Assembly (NCBI GenBank): GCA_001695595.3
Contig: MBPM02000186.1
Location: forward strand, 1-64,000
Direction: 5' to 3'
Source: Plasmopara viticola
Taxonomy: Eukaryota; Oomycota; Peronosporomycetes; Peronosporales; Peronosporaceae
DNA: 64,000 bases
The position numbers and the translations under genes were made by a program. The notes below the pieces were generated by a model. That model worked only from the letters and a program-made list of their open reading frames with translations. It was not told where the DNA came from and ran no database searches. Positions within the stretch are counted from its first letter, which is position 1; the number at the start of each line of letters is the position of its first letter. Shown one piece after another: positions 34,201 through 46,315 of the stretch.

Positions 34201-35374
34201 CATGTTCAAATGTCACGGCGCCAACATCCTTCGTAAATCGGCCGACCGAAAACAAATTTCGAGAAAACTTTGGGATATACCACACACCAGTAAGCAGTCC
34301 CTTCTTTATACCGTGTGGAGTGTGCATTGACATCACGATGTCGCCAGACCCAATCGCTTGCACCACTCCATCGTCTGCAAGGTGCACATCCCTCGACGTA
34401 ATTGTCTTGAAATTTCGCATGAATTTCTTGGAACTTGTCATGTGCTGCGTCGCTCCAGAGTCAATCAGCCACACTTCACCCGATTTGGGAATGCTGTCTC
34501 CAGCCGAAAAGAGAAAATCGCCATTGTCATCATCGACTTGCGCGACATTCGCTCGTTGCGATTACTGTCGCTCACCATTCTCGCGAATGCGAACAGGACA
34601 CTTGGCAATCTAATGCCCTTGTTCCCCACAGTAGTGGCACGCGCTGGCCTTTTGCACTGATTGCCCACCCTTACGCTTGCTGTAGTCATTCGCCAAAAAC
34701 GCTTGCCCTTGACCATGTGCAGCTCCATCGGCCCCAATACCTTGTTCCTTTCGTTTCATGTCTTCATGCAATAGTCGAGATGTCACGAGCTCCCACGACA
34801 GCGAGTCCGATCTCGACTCCAAAGCTGTTATAAGAAATGAAAATGACTCGCTCAAACTCCTAAGAAGCGTGATCACCAAGTCATCCTCTGTTACCGGAGC
34901 GCCCACTGCGTCGATCTGTTCCGCCAGAGTCTTCATCTTATTGATATGCGCGAGCACATCATCACCTTCGTCCATCTTGGCCGTGAAGAAACGACGACGA
35001 AGAAAGAGCTTGTTCGCTAAGCTCTTCTTCTCGAAGTGGCCTTCGAGCCGTGACCATGCATCATGCGCTCCAGTTACCGAGCGCACAAGAGGCAGCTGCA
35101 AATTTTCCACCGCGAGACAGATGATCGCAAGCGCCTTTCTTGACTTGCGCTTAAACGTCAGCTGGTCCAAGGCCGTTGTCAAGTCCTCCATCTCGACTTC
35201 CCCACTCGCTACCTCCCATAGGTCCTGCTCCTCAAGCACCATCTGCATCTTGAACTTCCATGTGTGGAAGTTTGTTCCATCGAACTTGTTGATGCGTGAG
35301 TTGGTGGCGGCGGCGATGTCCATAGCGAAAGCGTAGTCGGTATCGGGGGCAGAGTTGGCGGAGCTTGGGCTCAT
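31285..35374 (-). pseudogene. A3 gag-pol remnant
   Basis: Same gene order as A1. Gag is open from the ATG at 35374 to a TAG at 34610-34612 that replaces the Trp of the zinc knuckle (GEQGH then stop). Protease and most of integrase are open in 33545-34474 ([22 protein letters not shown]), ending in a frameshift just before the QLNGVAER catalytic Glu. An 11-base deletion near 33427, frameshifts near 32660 and 31710 and a stop near 32406 break the linker, RT and RNase H. RT still shows YVDDLIIAS. It cannot produce a functional polyprotein. Confidence 0.88.
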
Positions 35375-35378
35375 AACC

Positions 35379-35679
35379 TGTTGTAAGAAGCACTTGTGCT
35401 GTAGATGGCAAAATGCAAAGTGAATATATTTAAAAGGTTCTTAGTTCGCAACTACATGCTACCATCAAGCCAATGGTTTATCTAAGCCAATCAGAGAGAC
35501 TTCCAATCCTGGCGCAATCATCTTCCCATCCGGGCGCAATCATCTTCCCATCCTGAAACCGATCTTTTGCCCATCTTGAACCCGCTCATTCAGTCAGTCG
35601 TCAATTGATTGCAGATACCCGTACTTACCGATATATAGCCGCTGGTCGAGGCGTATCTGCGCCAGCATCTTCGACATCA
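35379..35679 (-). repeat. A3 right (5') LTR
   Basis: 301-bp LTR, same type as 30984-31284. Its outer end (CGACATCA) departs from the family end CGACAACA exactly where plus-strand D sequence starts. Confidence 0.85.
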
Positions 35680-37528
35680 AACTTGTCAAATATGGATGTG
35701 ATGAAGTTGTTATTCAAGATGACGAAGAACCACAACAGGATGCAACACCGAATGACGAAACAGATCATGAAATAGAAGACCCAGCGAAGACACTTTAGGC
35801 AAGCGACACCAGCGTGCGAAGTCGCTAGAACAAGTTACAGAAGTTCTTCGATCCAAGCGTTATAGTCACTGCCAAGGTCTTGCAGAGATGTCCGCTGCAG
35901 CTCAGAATTTCGAAGCTGCGTACATTGTTGATATAGTGGGGAAAATGCCGACATCGTTCAGTTCGACAATGGAATCAAATGACGCAGCCAAGTGGAAGGA
36001 AGTGTGCGAATCGGAAATTAAATCACTACGCAAGAACAAGACCTGGACACTTGTGCCATTACCAAAGGTCGCAAAGCGATAGGCAACAGATGGGTGTTTC
36101 GACTAAAGGAAAATCAAATCGGCGAAATCGAGCGGTACAAGGCGCGTTTGGTGGCCAAGGGATTCTCACAAAAGTATGGCGTCGACTATGAAGAAACGTT
36201 TGCGCCAGTGGCCAAGTTCACTTCGATTCGAATTCTCCTTAGTCTGACAGCCAAGTACAGCCTCACTATTCATCAAATGGATGTCAAGACTGCCTTTTTG
36301 AACGGGCTTCTCGATGAGGACATCTACATAACACAGCCTGATGGATTTGTCGATAAAAAATGCCCGGGTTTCGTTTGCAAGCTTGAGCGATCTCTTCACG
36401 GATTTAAGCAGTCGCCGCGTATGTGGAATAAAACTATTGACGACTTCATGCCTTAACTCAAGTTCAAAAAGAGCGTGTCCGACCACTGCATCTACTTCAT
36501 GCGTGACGGCAAAGATATGATATTCATCGCGCTTTACGTCGACGATCTTATTCTTGCAAGCAGCAGCTCAACATTGCTACAAGACACCAAGCAAGCGCTA
36601 AGTGATCGGTTCGAAATGACAGACATGGGCCAGCTCAATATTTTCTCGGCATGGAAATTGAACAAGATTTAAAAGCTGGAATGATGATCGTAAGGCAGTC
36701 CAAGTTTGCGTGTGATGTTCTAAAGAAGTTTAGAATAGATAACAGCAATCCCGTAAAGACGCCTCAGGAACCGGGTCTCAAGCTTACCAAGGTCATGTGC
36801 GAAGGAGGTTGCAAGCATCACGAAGCCATGGCAAATGTTCCCTACCGGAATGCGGTCGGCTGTTTGATGTATTTGATGGTCGGCACGCGCCCGGATCTTG
36901 CAGCAGCCGTTGGGACACTAAGGCAATTCGCGGCGGACCCGTGCCCTACTCATTGGCAGGCGCTCAAGAGAGTATTTCGATATATACAAGATACACAGAC
37001 TCATGGCCTCGTGTTTCGAGCGGACAGCAACAAAAGGCTTCAAGGCTATTCGGATGCGGACTGGGCTGGGGACGTTGGCTCAAGAAAGAGTACAAGCGGA
37101 TATGCATTCATGATGAACGGCGGATGCATTTGCTGGCGAAGCAAGAAATAGCGAACAGTTGCGTTGTCATCAACCGAGGCAGAATATATGGCGCTTTCCG
37201 AAGCTACCCAAGAAGCAGTTTGGCTCAAGTTCTTTCGGTGCGAAATCGGTGAAATGGCTCTTGATGAAGCGGTCAAGATATTCGTAGATAACCAAGGATC
37301 GATTGCGTTGGCCAAGAATCGGGAGTTCCGCGAGCGTACCAAGCATATCGACATACGCTATCACTTTGTTCGCGAAAAGGTTGAAGACGGCCAAGTTTCG
37401 CTTGAGTACATTTCAACATCGGACATGCTGGCCGACCTCATGACCAAGCCAATTCCTGTACCACAATTTGCTATACTTCGAAGCCGACTTGGCATACAAG
37501 CGTCAAGAGCTGCCGAGTCGAGTGGGAG
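35680..37528 (+). pseudogene. D element piece D2: integrase linker, RT and RNase H
   Basis: Plus-strand D pol beginning in the linker (LVKYGCDEVVIQDDEEPQQ). RT frames are 36094-36456 and 36475-36672 (YVDDLILASS), the RT end is 36651-37151, and RNase H is 37164-37571 ([34 protein letters not shown]). It shares inactivating lesions with D1: the frameshift after QLNIFS and the stop before RTVALSS. It has its own stop after DDFMP (36455). It is therefore an inverted copy of the region around 11134-13000, not an independent intact insertion. Confidence 0.87.
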
Positions 37529-37812
37529 TGTTAAAGATGTGACGCCTCGATCAGCAGTGTTGTACCGGTAAGCTACCGGTACTGTTACCAGTTAACGTTG
37601 CGACCAAGCAACAGTGACGTCATGGATAGGCGGGTGTACAGGCACGCAAGATGATTGAGCCCGGATGGGAAGATGATTGCGCCCGGATGGTAAGTCATTC
37701 TGATTGGCTTCGATAAATCATTGGCTCAGAGGTAGCATGTAGTTGCGAACTAAGGACCTTTAAAGATATTCACTTTGCATTCTACCAACAAGTGCTCACT
37801 TCGACCTTTTCA
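37529..37812 (+). repeat. D-type LTR shared by D2 and D3
   Basis: 284 bp, TGTTAAAG to CCTTTTCA, 3' LTR of D2 and 5' LTR of D3. About two bases differ from the inverted copy at 10850-11133. The spacer TTA and primer-binding site GGTTATGAGCCCAAGC follow at 37813-37831. Confidence 0.88.
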
Positions 37813-37819
37813 TTAGGTT

Positions 37820-40610
37820 ATGAGCCCAAGCCCCGCACACTCTGTCCTGTTCTCCGACAACGACCAAGCCCTCACCATTGACGTCGCTGCACCTTGCGTA
37901 TCAACAAGTTCGACGGAACGAACTTTCATACGTGGAAGTTCAAGATGCAAATGATGCTGGAAGAGCGCGATCTGTGGGAGGTCACGAGCGGTGACATCAA
38001 GTACGAGCCCTGTCTTACGCAGTTGGATCAAAGCACGTACAAGCGCAAGTCCCGCAAGGCTATGGCTATCATCTGCCTTGCCATGGAGGACTCTCAGCTA
38101 CCATCGGTACGGTCGATGAAAGGTGCGCAGGATGCGTGGTCGCGTCTAGAAGGGTACTTTGAGAAGAAGAGTTTAGCAAACAAGCTCTTTCTTCGTCGAC
38201 GCTTCTTCACGACAATGATGGACGAAGGTGATGATGTGTTGCAGCAAATCAACGAGATCAAAACGCTGGCGGAGCAGCTAGACGCGGTGGGCGCTCCGGT
38301 CAGCGAGGACGACTTGGTGATCACACTTCTTGCAAGCCTTGGCGAGTCATACCAATTCCTTATCACGGCGTTGGAAACTAGAGCCGACTCACTCACGTGG
38401 GAGCTGGTGACGTCGCGGCTTTTGCATGAGGACATGAAGCGCAAAGAACAAGGCCGTAGCACTGAAGGCGGCGCACCAGGCCAAGTTCAAGCTTTATGAC
38501 AAGCGACAACGGACGGCGCAAGGGACGGCAAGCTCCTGCTAAGACAAGCGCATGTCATTACTGTGGGGAGCACGGACCTTGGATCGCCAAGTGCCCAGTG
38601 CGAATCTGCGAGAACGCGGAGCCGCAGAAGCCGCAACGAGCTCACGTAGCACAAAGTGAAGAAGACTCTGGTGACTACCTTTTCTCGGTTGGCGGCAGCG
38701 TGGGAGCCGTCAAGACGAGTAACGTGTGGCTGGTCGACTCAGGTGCGACGCAGCATATGACCTACACGAATGACTTCATTAAAACTTAAACCAAGATTGC
38801 ACCGATTGATGTCCATTTCGCCGACGGCGGTGTCGTTCAGGCAATTGGAAACGGTGACATTACAATGTCGATGACGACTTCGCGTGAAGTGAAAAAAGGA
38901 GTGCTTACGAACGTGTGGCATATCCCGAAGCTAACGCGAAACTTATTTTCGGTTGGACGCTTTACGAAAGACGTGGGTCCAGTCACGTTCGAAACCGATG
39001 GCTGCTTTGCTCAAGCAAAAAGGATTCGGTGGAAACTTGGTGAACGTCAAGGCAAAGGCTTGTTTAAGGTTTGCATGACGCCACTTAAGACAGACGAGGT
39101 CAATATGGCAACTTCGAAAGGCTGCGTTGGGGACACGAAGTCGTGCCTCTGGCACCTTCTACTTGGTCACATTGGCCATGGCGGTTTAGAAGCCATCGTC
39201 AAAAAGGGTCACGGCACTGGCATTGACATTACGTCAGTAAAGCAGTGGGAGCTTTGTAATGGGTGTGCATTGGGAAAGCAAACCCAAGCAACATACATGA
39301 AGTCGTCGCCTAACCGAGCAAAGGATGTGCTTGACGTCATTCACAGTGATGTATGTGGTCCAATGCGGACCCTAACACACAGTGGCAAGCGATATTTCGT
39401 CACTTTCATAGATGACAAGTCGCACTTCTGTGCAGTTTACCTGTTTCGAAATAAGCCGGAAGTGGCTGACAAGTTCGCTAAGTTTGTTGCTTACGCTGGA
39501 AAAGCAGACGAATAAGCGGGTCAAGCTGCTTCGAAGCGACAACGGTGGCGAATACACATCAGGAGCGTTGGCCAAGTTTTGTGCTGACCGTGGCATTGCG
39601 CAGAAGTTCACGCCTTCATACACCCCTCAGCTTAATGGCGTTGCCGAGCGCATGAATCGAACTTTGGTTGAGTGTGCTCGGTGTATGCTTGAGCATGCTA
39701 GTCTCAATAAAGCGTATTGGGGTGAGGCTGTAATGACCGCAACTTTCCTTCGAAATCGGTGCCCAACACGTGCTGTTAGCCACGACAAGTCGCCACATCA
39801 ACTTTGGACTGGCAAGAAAACTCTTTTGGCCAATCTCAAAGTCTTTGGTTGCCATGCTTACGTACACGTGCCGAAAGAAAAACGATCCAAATTTGATGCT
39901 TGTTCGGTGCGATGTCGATTTCTTGGATACAGCGAGCACGAGAAAGCGTATCGTTTTGAAACAATTGAAAGCGGTCGAATGCTTGTGAGCCGAAACGCAC
40001 AGTTCATAAAAGACACCTTTGACGGTGGAAAACTTGTCAAATATGGTTGTGATGAAGTTGTTATTCAAGGTGACGAAAAATTACAACAGGGTGCAACACC
40101 GAATGGCGAACCAGATCATGAAATAGAAGACCCAGCGGAGAATTTTGACTTTGACGACCCTTTAGGCAAGCAACACCAGCGTGCGAAGTCGCTAGAACAA
40201 ATTACAGAAGTTCCCCGATCTAAGCATTATAGTCACTGCCAAGGTCTTGCAGAGATGTCCGCTGCAGCCCAGGATTTCGAAGCTGCGTACATTGTTGATA
40301 TAGTGGGGGAAATGCCGACATCGTTCAGTTCGGCAATGAAATCGAATGACGCAGCCAAGTGAAAGGAAGCGTGCGACTCGGAAATTGAATCACTACGCAA
40401 GAACAAGACCTGGACAAGCGATAGGCAACAGATGGGTGTTTCGACTAAAGGAAAATCAAATCGGCGAAATCGAGCGGTACAAGGCGCGTTTGGTGGTCAA
40501 GGGATTTTCACAAAAAATATGGCGTCGACTATGAAGAAACGTTTGCGCCAGTGAAGAAGTTCACTTCAATTCGAATTTTCCTTAGTCTGACAGCCAAGTA
40601 CAGCCTCACT
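37820..40610 (+). pseudogene. D3 gag-pol, truncated by the G LTR (left palindrome arm)
   Basis: Plus-strand gag starts at the ATG in the primer-binding site (37820), is frameshifted near 37895 and reopens from 37894 to 38499 ([17 protein letters not shown]). The zinc knuckle CHYCGEHGPWIAKC and protease [15 protein letters not shown] are in 38496-38789, ending in a stop. Integrase is in 38865-40362 with DNGGEYTS and [17 protein letters not shown] is only a stub with a deletion (the PLPKGRK segment is missing), a stop near 40361 and a one-base insertion in an A run near 40515. It stops at 40610 where the inverted G LTR begins. Confidence 0.87.
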
Positions 40611-40968
40611 TGTCAGAAAGGTGAGCGGAGCGAAGGCAAAGAGTTTAGGCGTGTAGTGAAGAGTCTGCGCGAGGGAGAACCGAGCGAAGACACTTGTGAG
40701 GAAGAAAGAAGATTTTAAAGTGAGTGTATTCATTTAGTCCTTAGTTCACAACTCTTTGCTACATCCAAGCCATTCATTTATTCAAGCCAATCAATAGAAC
40801 TTACCATCCGGGCGCTATCATCTTCCCATCCGGGCGCAATTATTTTGAGTGCGCCTGTCCATGTGTCTATCCATTACGCCATCGTTGTTTGTTTGAACCG
40901 TCCGACAGCCGCTCGTAATGGACAGCCTCGGAAACCGGAATTTAACTGAGGGAATCCGGTTACCTTCA
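40611..40968 (-). repeat. G-type LTR, left copy, inverted
   Basis: 358 bp, from TGTCAGAAAGG to ACCTTCA on the plus strand. It is the reverse complement of 43157-43514 with one visible difference (GGGAATCCGG versus GGGAAACCGG). In a normal element the two LTRs point the same way, so this one was placed by an inversion or inverted duplication. Confidence 0.93.
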
Positions 40969-43156
40969 ACACCTTCACCCAAGATTGCAAGCAAAACCCC
41001 GTTTGAAATTGTGTACAAGTCCAAGCCAAGTGTAAAGCACCTGCGTGTATTCGGCTGCCGAACATTTACACTCACACCAAAAGGAAAGCGACTCAAGTGG
41101 GATCCAAAAGCTCGCGCCGGCATTTTTATGGGGTATTAAGAGTCATCGAAGGCTTATCGGATTTTTGATATTGAGGCAGGACAAATTATTGTCAGTCGCG
41201 ACGTCAATTTTGATGAATCAAGACTTGGCTTCGCGTCTACGTGGCCACCAGCTCCTGACAGTGATGACGATGACATTTGTCTTGATCCGCTTACCATCGA
41301 TGACAATGACCCAGATTACCGAATGAATTTCAAGTCGTCCGGAAAGCGCAAGAACCGATCAGGCGCATGTGACACAAACAATGATTCAGCTCTTCAAGCT
41401 ACGAGTATCACGAGAATGGACTTGAGGAATCAAGTGCGCCTGAAAGTCTTGACGAGCGACGAGCCAAACGCAGATCGGTCGAGCGCATGACCGGTAATCA
41501 AGAAAGTGAAGAAGAAAAGAGCGACACAAACGATCATTCGGTGCCACGCGATTTTTGGCATGCAAGCGCTAATGCAGTTAGAGCTACCGACCTTTCTGAA
41601 CCTTCAAGGCATCAAGATGCAGTTAGCGGACCAGATCAAGTACATTGGCGAAAAGCAGTGCGTGCCGAATTGGGTTCAATGCGAATTCGTAATGTATTTC
41701 GAGCGGCCAAACTTCCAGCAGGACAACATGCTATTGGAACTAAGTGGGTTTTCAAGATCAAGCGCAAAGCCGACGGATCAATTGAAAAGTATAAGGCGCG
41801 TCTCGTCGCAAAAGGATTCAAGCAGCAATACGGCATTGACTACTCGGAATAGTTTTCGCCTGTGGTCAAGTACGTCACACTGCGTATGGTGATCAGCTTG
41901 ACAAAGTATCTTGGATAGCCCCTTAACCAGCTTGATGTTGTTACGGCATTTCTCTACGGTGTAATGAAAGAAGTTGTTTACTGTGTGGTACCAGAGGGAG
42001 TGGAGATCGAAGGTAATTTCGATTGCTTGGAACTGTTGAAAGCAATTTACGGCCTAAAACAAGCATCCCGAGTTTGGAACGAGACCTTTGATGAGTTTGT
42101 ATGCTCCATTGGCTTCTGTGTATCTGCTTTCGACCCGTGCCTCTACATCAAGAATGTCGACGGCCATTGCATATTGCTACTGATTTATGTGGACGATGTT
42201 CTCATCACTGGCAGCTCGGCCAAGCTCATCGCGGAAACTAAAGACAGTCTCAAGTCACGCTTCGAGATGACGGACAGTGGAAAATGTGCTTTTGTTCTGG
42301 GTATCGAACTTGTAAATAACGTCGATGGCAGCATCACACTTTGCCAAAGGCGCTATGACGACGACATTCTCAAGCGATTCGGCATGAATGACTGCAAGGC
42401 AGTAATGAGTTCGGCTGACTTAAGCTTACAGCTCGTGCTAAGCGCTGCAAAAACAAAGGCCGATGTTCCATTTCGTGAAGCTGTGGGTGCCTTGATGCAT
42501 CTAACAACTGTAGCGCGTCCAGACATTGCTTTTGCCGTTGGATATGTATCACGTTTCATGGAGAACCCGCAAGCCGAACACTGGATTGCGATCAAAGAAT
42601 TCTTCGCTAACTTCAAGGAAGCAAGTCGCACGGCATCACATTCAAGGCTGGTGGTCAAGTGGGTTTCCGTGGATATTCGGATGCAGACTGGGCCGGCAAT
42701 CATGCGGACCGCAAATCAACTTCTGGCTTTGCATTAATGTTAATGGGGGCACCTGTGAGTTGGGAAAGCAAGAAACAATCAAGCGTTTCACTGTCGACCA
42801 GCGAAGCTGAATATATTGCACTCAGCCTGGCGATACAAGAAGGCAAGTGGGTACATCGTCTTCTTTGTGAAATTTTAGGTGCAGCTGGTGAAGACAAACC
42901 AGAGCTGGAGATATTTGAAGATAATCAATCATGTATCAAATGACGAAGAATCCGGTTAACCATGGTCGAGCCAAGCACATTGATATCAAGTATCGTCACA
43001 TCCGTGACGAAGTCAAACGCGGTGAAGTCAAGCTTGAATATTGCGAGACCTCGGCAATGCTGGCAGACATAATGACGAAGGCACTTCCAGGACCACGTCA
43101 TGCCGACCTAATGAGGGCTCTCGGAATTCACGCGTGCTCGTATTGAGGGGGAGTAT
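40969..43156 (+). pseudogene. G element: integrase end, RT and RNase H of a distinct Copia lineage
   Basis: Plus-strand pol whose gag, protease and integrase core are missing. It starts with the integrase C-terminal part (TPFEIVYKSKPSVKHLRVFG), then a stop near 41138. An acidic linker and the RT start are in 41487-41852 ([29 protein letters not shown], stop after DYSE). The RT core is 41964-42737 (YVDDVLITGSS, FEMTDSGKCAFVLGIE). RNase H lies in 42659-43146 ([58 protein letters not shown]). Frames break near 42600, 42735 and 42945. The protein differs strongly from families A to F. The polypurine run GAGGGGGAG at 43145-43153 precedes the 3' LTR. Confidence 0.88.
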
Positions 43157-43514
43157 TGAAGGTAACCGGTTTCCCTCAGTTAAATTCCGGTTTCCGAGGC
43201 TGTCCATTACGAGCGGCTGTCGGACGGTTCAAACAAACAACGATGGCGTAATGGATAGACACATGGACAGGCGCACTCAAAATAATTGCGCCCGGATGGG
43301 AAGATGATAGCGCCCGGATGGTAAGTTCTATTGATTGGCTTGAATAAATGAATGGCTTGGATGTAGCAAAGAGTTGTGAACTAAGGACTAAATGAATACA
43401 CTCACTTTAAAATCTTCTTTCTTCCTCACAAGTGTCTTCGCTCGGTTCTCCCTCGCGCAGACTCTTCACTACACGCCTAAACTCTTTGCCTTCGCTCCGC
43501 TCACCTTTCTGACA
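43157..43514 (+). repeat. G-type LTR, right copy (3' LTR)
   Basis: 358 bp, TGAAGGTAACC to TCTGACA, in the orientation expected after the G pol. It shares the GCGCCCGGATGGGAAGATGA module, ATTGGCTT boxes and GTGAACTAAGGAC block with the A and D LTRs although the G protein is distant. D4 pol resumes at 43515 with AGTGAGGCTG. Confidence 0.92.
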
Positions 43515-46308
43515 AGTGAGGCTGTACTTGGCTGTCAGACTAAGGAGAATTCGAATTGAAGTGAACTTCTTCACTGGCGCAAACGTTTCTTCATAGTCGA
43601 CGCCATATTTTTTGTGAAAATCCCTTGACCACCAAACGCGCCTTGTACCGCTCGATTTCGCCGATTTGATTTTCCTTTAGTCGAAACACCCATCTGTTGC
43701 CTATCGCTTGTCCAGGTCTTGTTCTTGCGTAGTGATTCAATTTCCGAGTCGCACGCTTCCTTTCACTTGGCTGCGTCATTCGATTTCATTGCCGAACTGA
43801 ACGATGTCGGCATTTCCCCCACTATATCAACAATGTACGCAGCTTCGAAATCCTGGGCTGCAGCGGACATCTCTGCAAGACCTTGGCAGTGACTATAATG
43901 CTTAGATCGGGGAACTTCTGTAATTTGTTCTAGCGACTTCGCACGCTGGTGTTGCTTGCCTAAAGGGTCGTCAAAGTCAAAATTCTCCGCTGGGTCTTCT
44001 ATTTCATGATCTGGTTCGCCATTCGGTGTTGCATCCTGTTGTAATTTTTCGTCACCTTGAATAACAACTTCATCACAACCATATTTGACAAGTTTTCCAC
44101 CGTCAAAGGTGTCATCCATGGGCTGTGCGTTTCGGCTCACAAGCACTCGACCGCTTTTAATTGTTTCAAAACGATACGCTTTCTCGTGCTCACTGTATCC
44201 AAGAAATCGACATCGCACCGAACAAGCATCAAATTTGGATCGTTTTTCTTTCGGCACGTGTACGTAAGCATGGCAATCAAAGACTTTAAGATTGGCCAAA
44301 AGAGGTTTCTTGCGAGTCCAAAGTTGATGTGGCGACTTGTCGTGGCTAACAGCACGTGTTGGGCACCGGTTTCGAAGTAAAGTTGCGGTCATTACAGCCT
44401 CATCCCAATACGCTTTATTGAGACTAGCATGCGCAAGCATCCACCGAGCACACTCAACCAAAGCTCGATTCATGCGCTCGGCAACACCATTAAGCTGAGG
44501 AGTGTATGGAGGAGTGAACTTCTGCGCAATGCCACGGTCAGCACAAAACTTGGCCAACGCTCCTGATGTGTATTCGCTCGCCACCGTTGTCGCTTCGAAT
44601 CAGCTTGACCCGCTTATTCGTCTGCTTTTCAGCGTAAGCAACAAACTTAGTGAACTTGTCAGCCACTTCCGGCTTATTTCGAAGCAATTGAACTGCACGG
44701 AAGTGCGACTTGTCATCTATGAAAGTGACGAAATATCGCTTGCCACTGTGTGTTGGGGTCCGCATTGGACCACATACATCACTGTGAATGACATCGAGCA
44801 CACCTTTTTCTCGGTTAGGCGACGACTTCATGTATGTTGCTTGGGCTTGCTTTCCCAATGCACACCCATCACAAAGCTCCCACTGCTTTACTGACGTAAT
44901 GTCAATGCCAGTGCCGTAACCCTTTTTGACGATGGCTTCTAAACCGCCATGGCCAATATGACCAAGTCGAAGGTGCCAGAAGTACGATTTGGTGTCTTCA
45001 ACGCAGCCTTTCGAAGTTGCCATATTGACCTCGTCTGTCTTAAGTGGCGTCATGCAAACCTTAAACAAGCCTTTGCCTTGACGTTCACCAAGTTTCCACC
45101 GAATCCTTTTTGCTTGAGCAAAGCAGCCATCGGTTTCGAACGTGACTGGACCCACGTCTTTCGTAAAGCGTCCAACCGAAAATGAGTCTCGCGTTAGCTT
45201 CGGGATATGCCACACGTTCGTAAACACTCCTTTTTTCACTTCACGCGAAGTCGTCATCGACATTGTAATATCACCGGTTCCAATTGCCTGAACGACACCG
45301 CCGTCGGCGAGATGGACATCGATCGGTGCGATCTTGGTCAAGTTTTAATGAAGTCATTCGTGTAGGTCATATGCTGCGTCGCACCTGAGTCGACCAGCCA
45401 CACGTTACTCGTCTTGACGGCTCCCACGCTGCCGCCAACCGAAAAAGGTAGTCACCAGAGTCTTCTTCACTTTGTGCTACGTGAGCTCGTTGCGGCTTCT
45501 GCCGCTCCGCGTTTTCGCGAATTCGCACTGGGCACTTGGCGATCCAATGTCCGTGCTCCCCACAGTGATGACATGCGCTTGTCTTAGCAGGAGCTTGCCG
45601 TCCCTTGCGCCGTCCATCGTCGCTTGTCATAAACGCTTGAACTTGGCCTGGTTTGCCGCCTTCAGTGCTACGGCCTTGTTTTTTGCGCTTCATGTCCTCA
45701 TGCAAAAGCCGCGACGTCACCAGCTCCCACGTGAGTGAGTCGGCTCTAGTTTCCAACGCCGTGATAAGGAAGTGGTATGACTCGCCAAGGCTTGCAAGAA
45801 GTGTGATCACCAAGTCGTCCTCGCTGACCGGAGCGCCCACCGCGTCTAGCTGCTCCGCCAGCGTTTTGATCTCGTTGATGTGCTGCAACATATCATCACC
45901 TTCGTCCATCATTGTCGTGAAGAAGCGTCGACGAAGAAAGAGCTTGTTTGCTAAACTCTTCTTCTCAAAGTGCCATTCTAGACGCGACCATGCATCCTGC
46001 GCACCTTTCGCCGACCGTACCGATGGTAGCTGAGAGTCCTCCATGGCAAGGCAGATGATGGCCATAGCCTTGCGGGACTTGCGCTTGTACGTGCTTTGAT
46101 TCAACTGCGTAAGACAGTGCTCGTACTTGATCTCACCGCTCGTGACCTCCCACAGATCGCGCTCTTCCAGCACCATTTGCATCTTGAACTTCCACGTATG
46201 GAAGTTCGTTCCGTCGAACTTGTTGATAGGCGAGGGTGCAGCGACGTCAATGGCGAGGGCTTGGTCGTTGTCGAAGAACAGGGCAGAGTGTGCGATGCTT
46301 GGGCTCAT
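43515..46308 (-). pseudogene. D4 gag-pol, truncated by the G LTR (right palindrome arm)
   Basis: Minus-strand copy of D. Gag is open from the ATG at 46308 (MSPSIAHSALFFDNDQAL) with a zinc knuckle in variant form CHHCGEHGHWIAKC, and is frameshifted near 45440 just before the protease. Protease-to-integrase is open at 44538-45341, integrase and linker at 43763-44584 ([15 protein letters not shown]). The RT stub has the same PLPKGRK-region deletion, stop and A-run insertion as D3. This shared set of lesions plus the same G insertion point shows a common origin of D3 and D4. Confidence 0.88.
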
Positions 46309-46315
46309 AGCCTAA

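Larger units (their letters stand above)
30984..35679 (-). mobile_element. Copia element A3, degenerate
   Basis: 4696 bp with 301-bp LTRs at 30984-31284 and 35379-35679. The right LTR end reads GACATCA instead of GACAACA. The flanks do not match: AGCAT on the left (minus-strand D RNase H) and AACTT on the right (plus-strand D linker). The two flanks come from D copies in opposite orientation, so A3 is not a simple insertion either. It is clearly older or more mutated than A1. Confidence 0.88.
37529..40968. repeat. Left arm of giant inverted repeat
   Basis: LTR, D3 body and inverted G LTR, 3440 bp. The reverse complement matches 43157-46579. The inner part (RT stub plus G LTR) is identical except for one base seen in the G LTR, while the outer part shows scattered substitutions and the outer LTRs differ by one enhancer module. 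Confidence 0.88.

Noticed and set aside
40611..43514. DNA transposon with terminal inverted repeats
   Set aside because: The 358-bp inverted ends are G LTRs with a polypurine tract and copia RT-RNase H between them, and there is no transposase.
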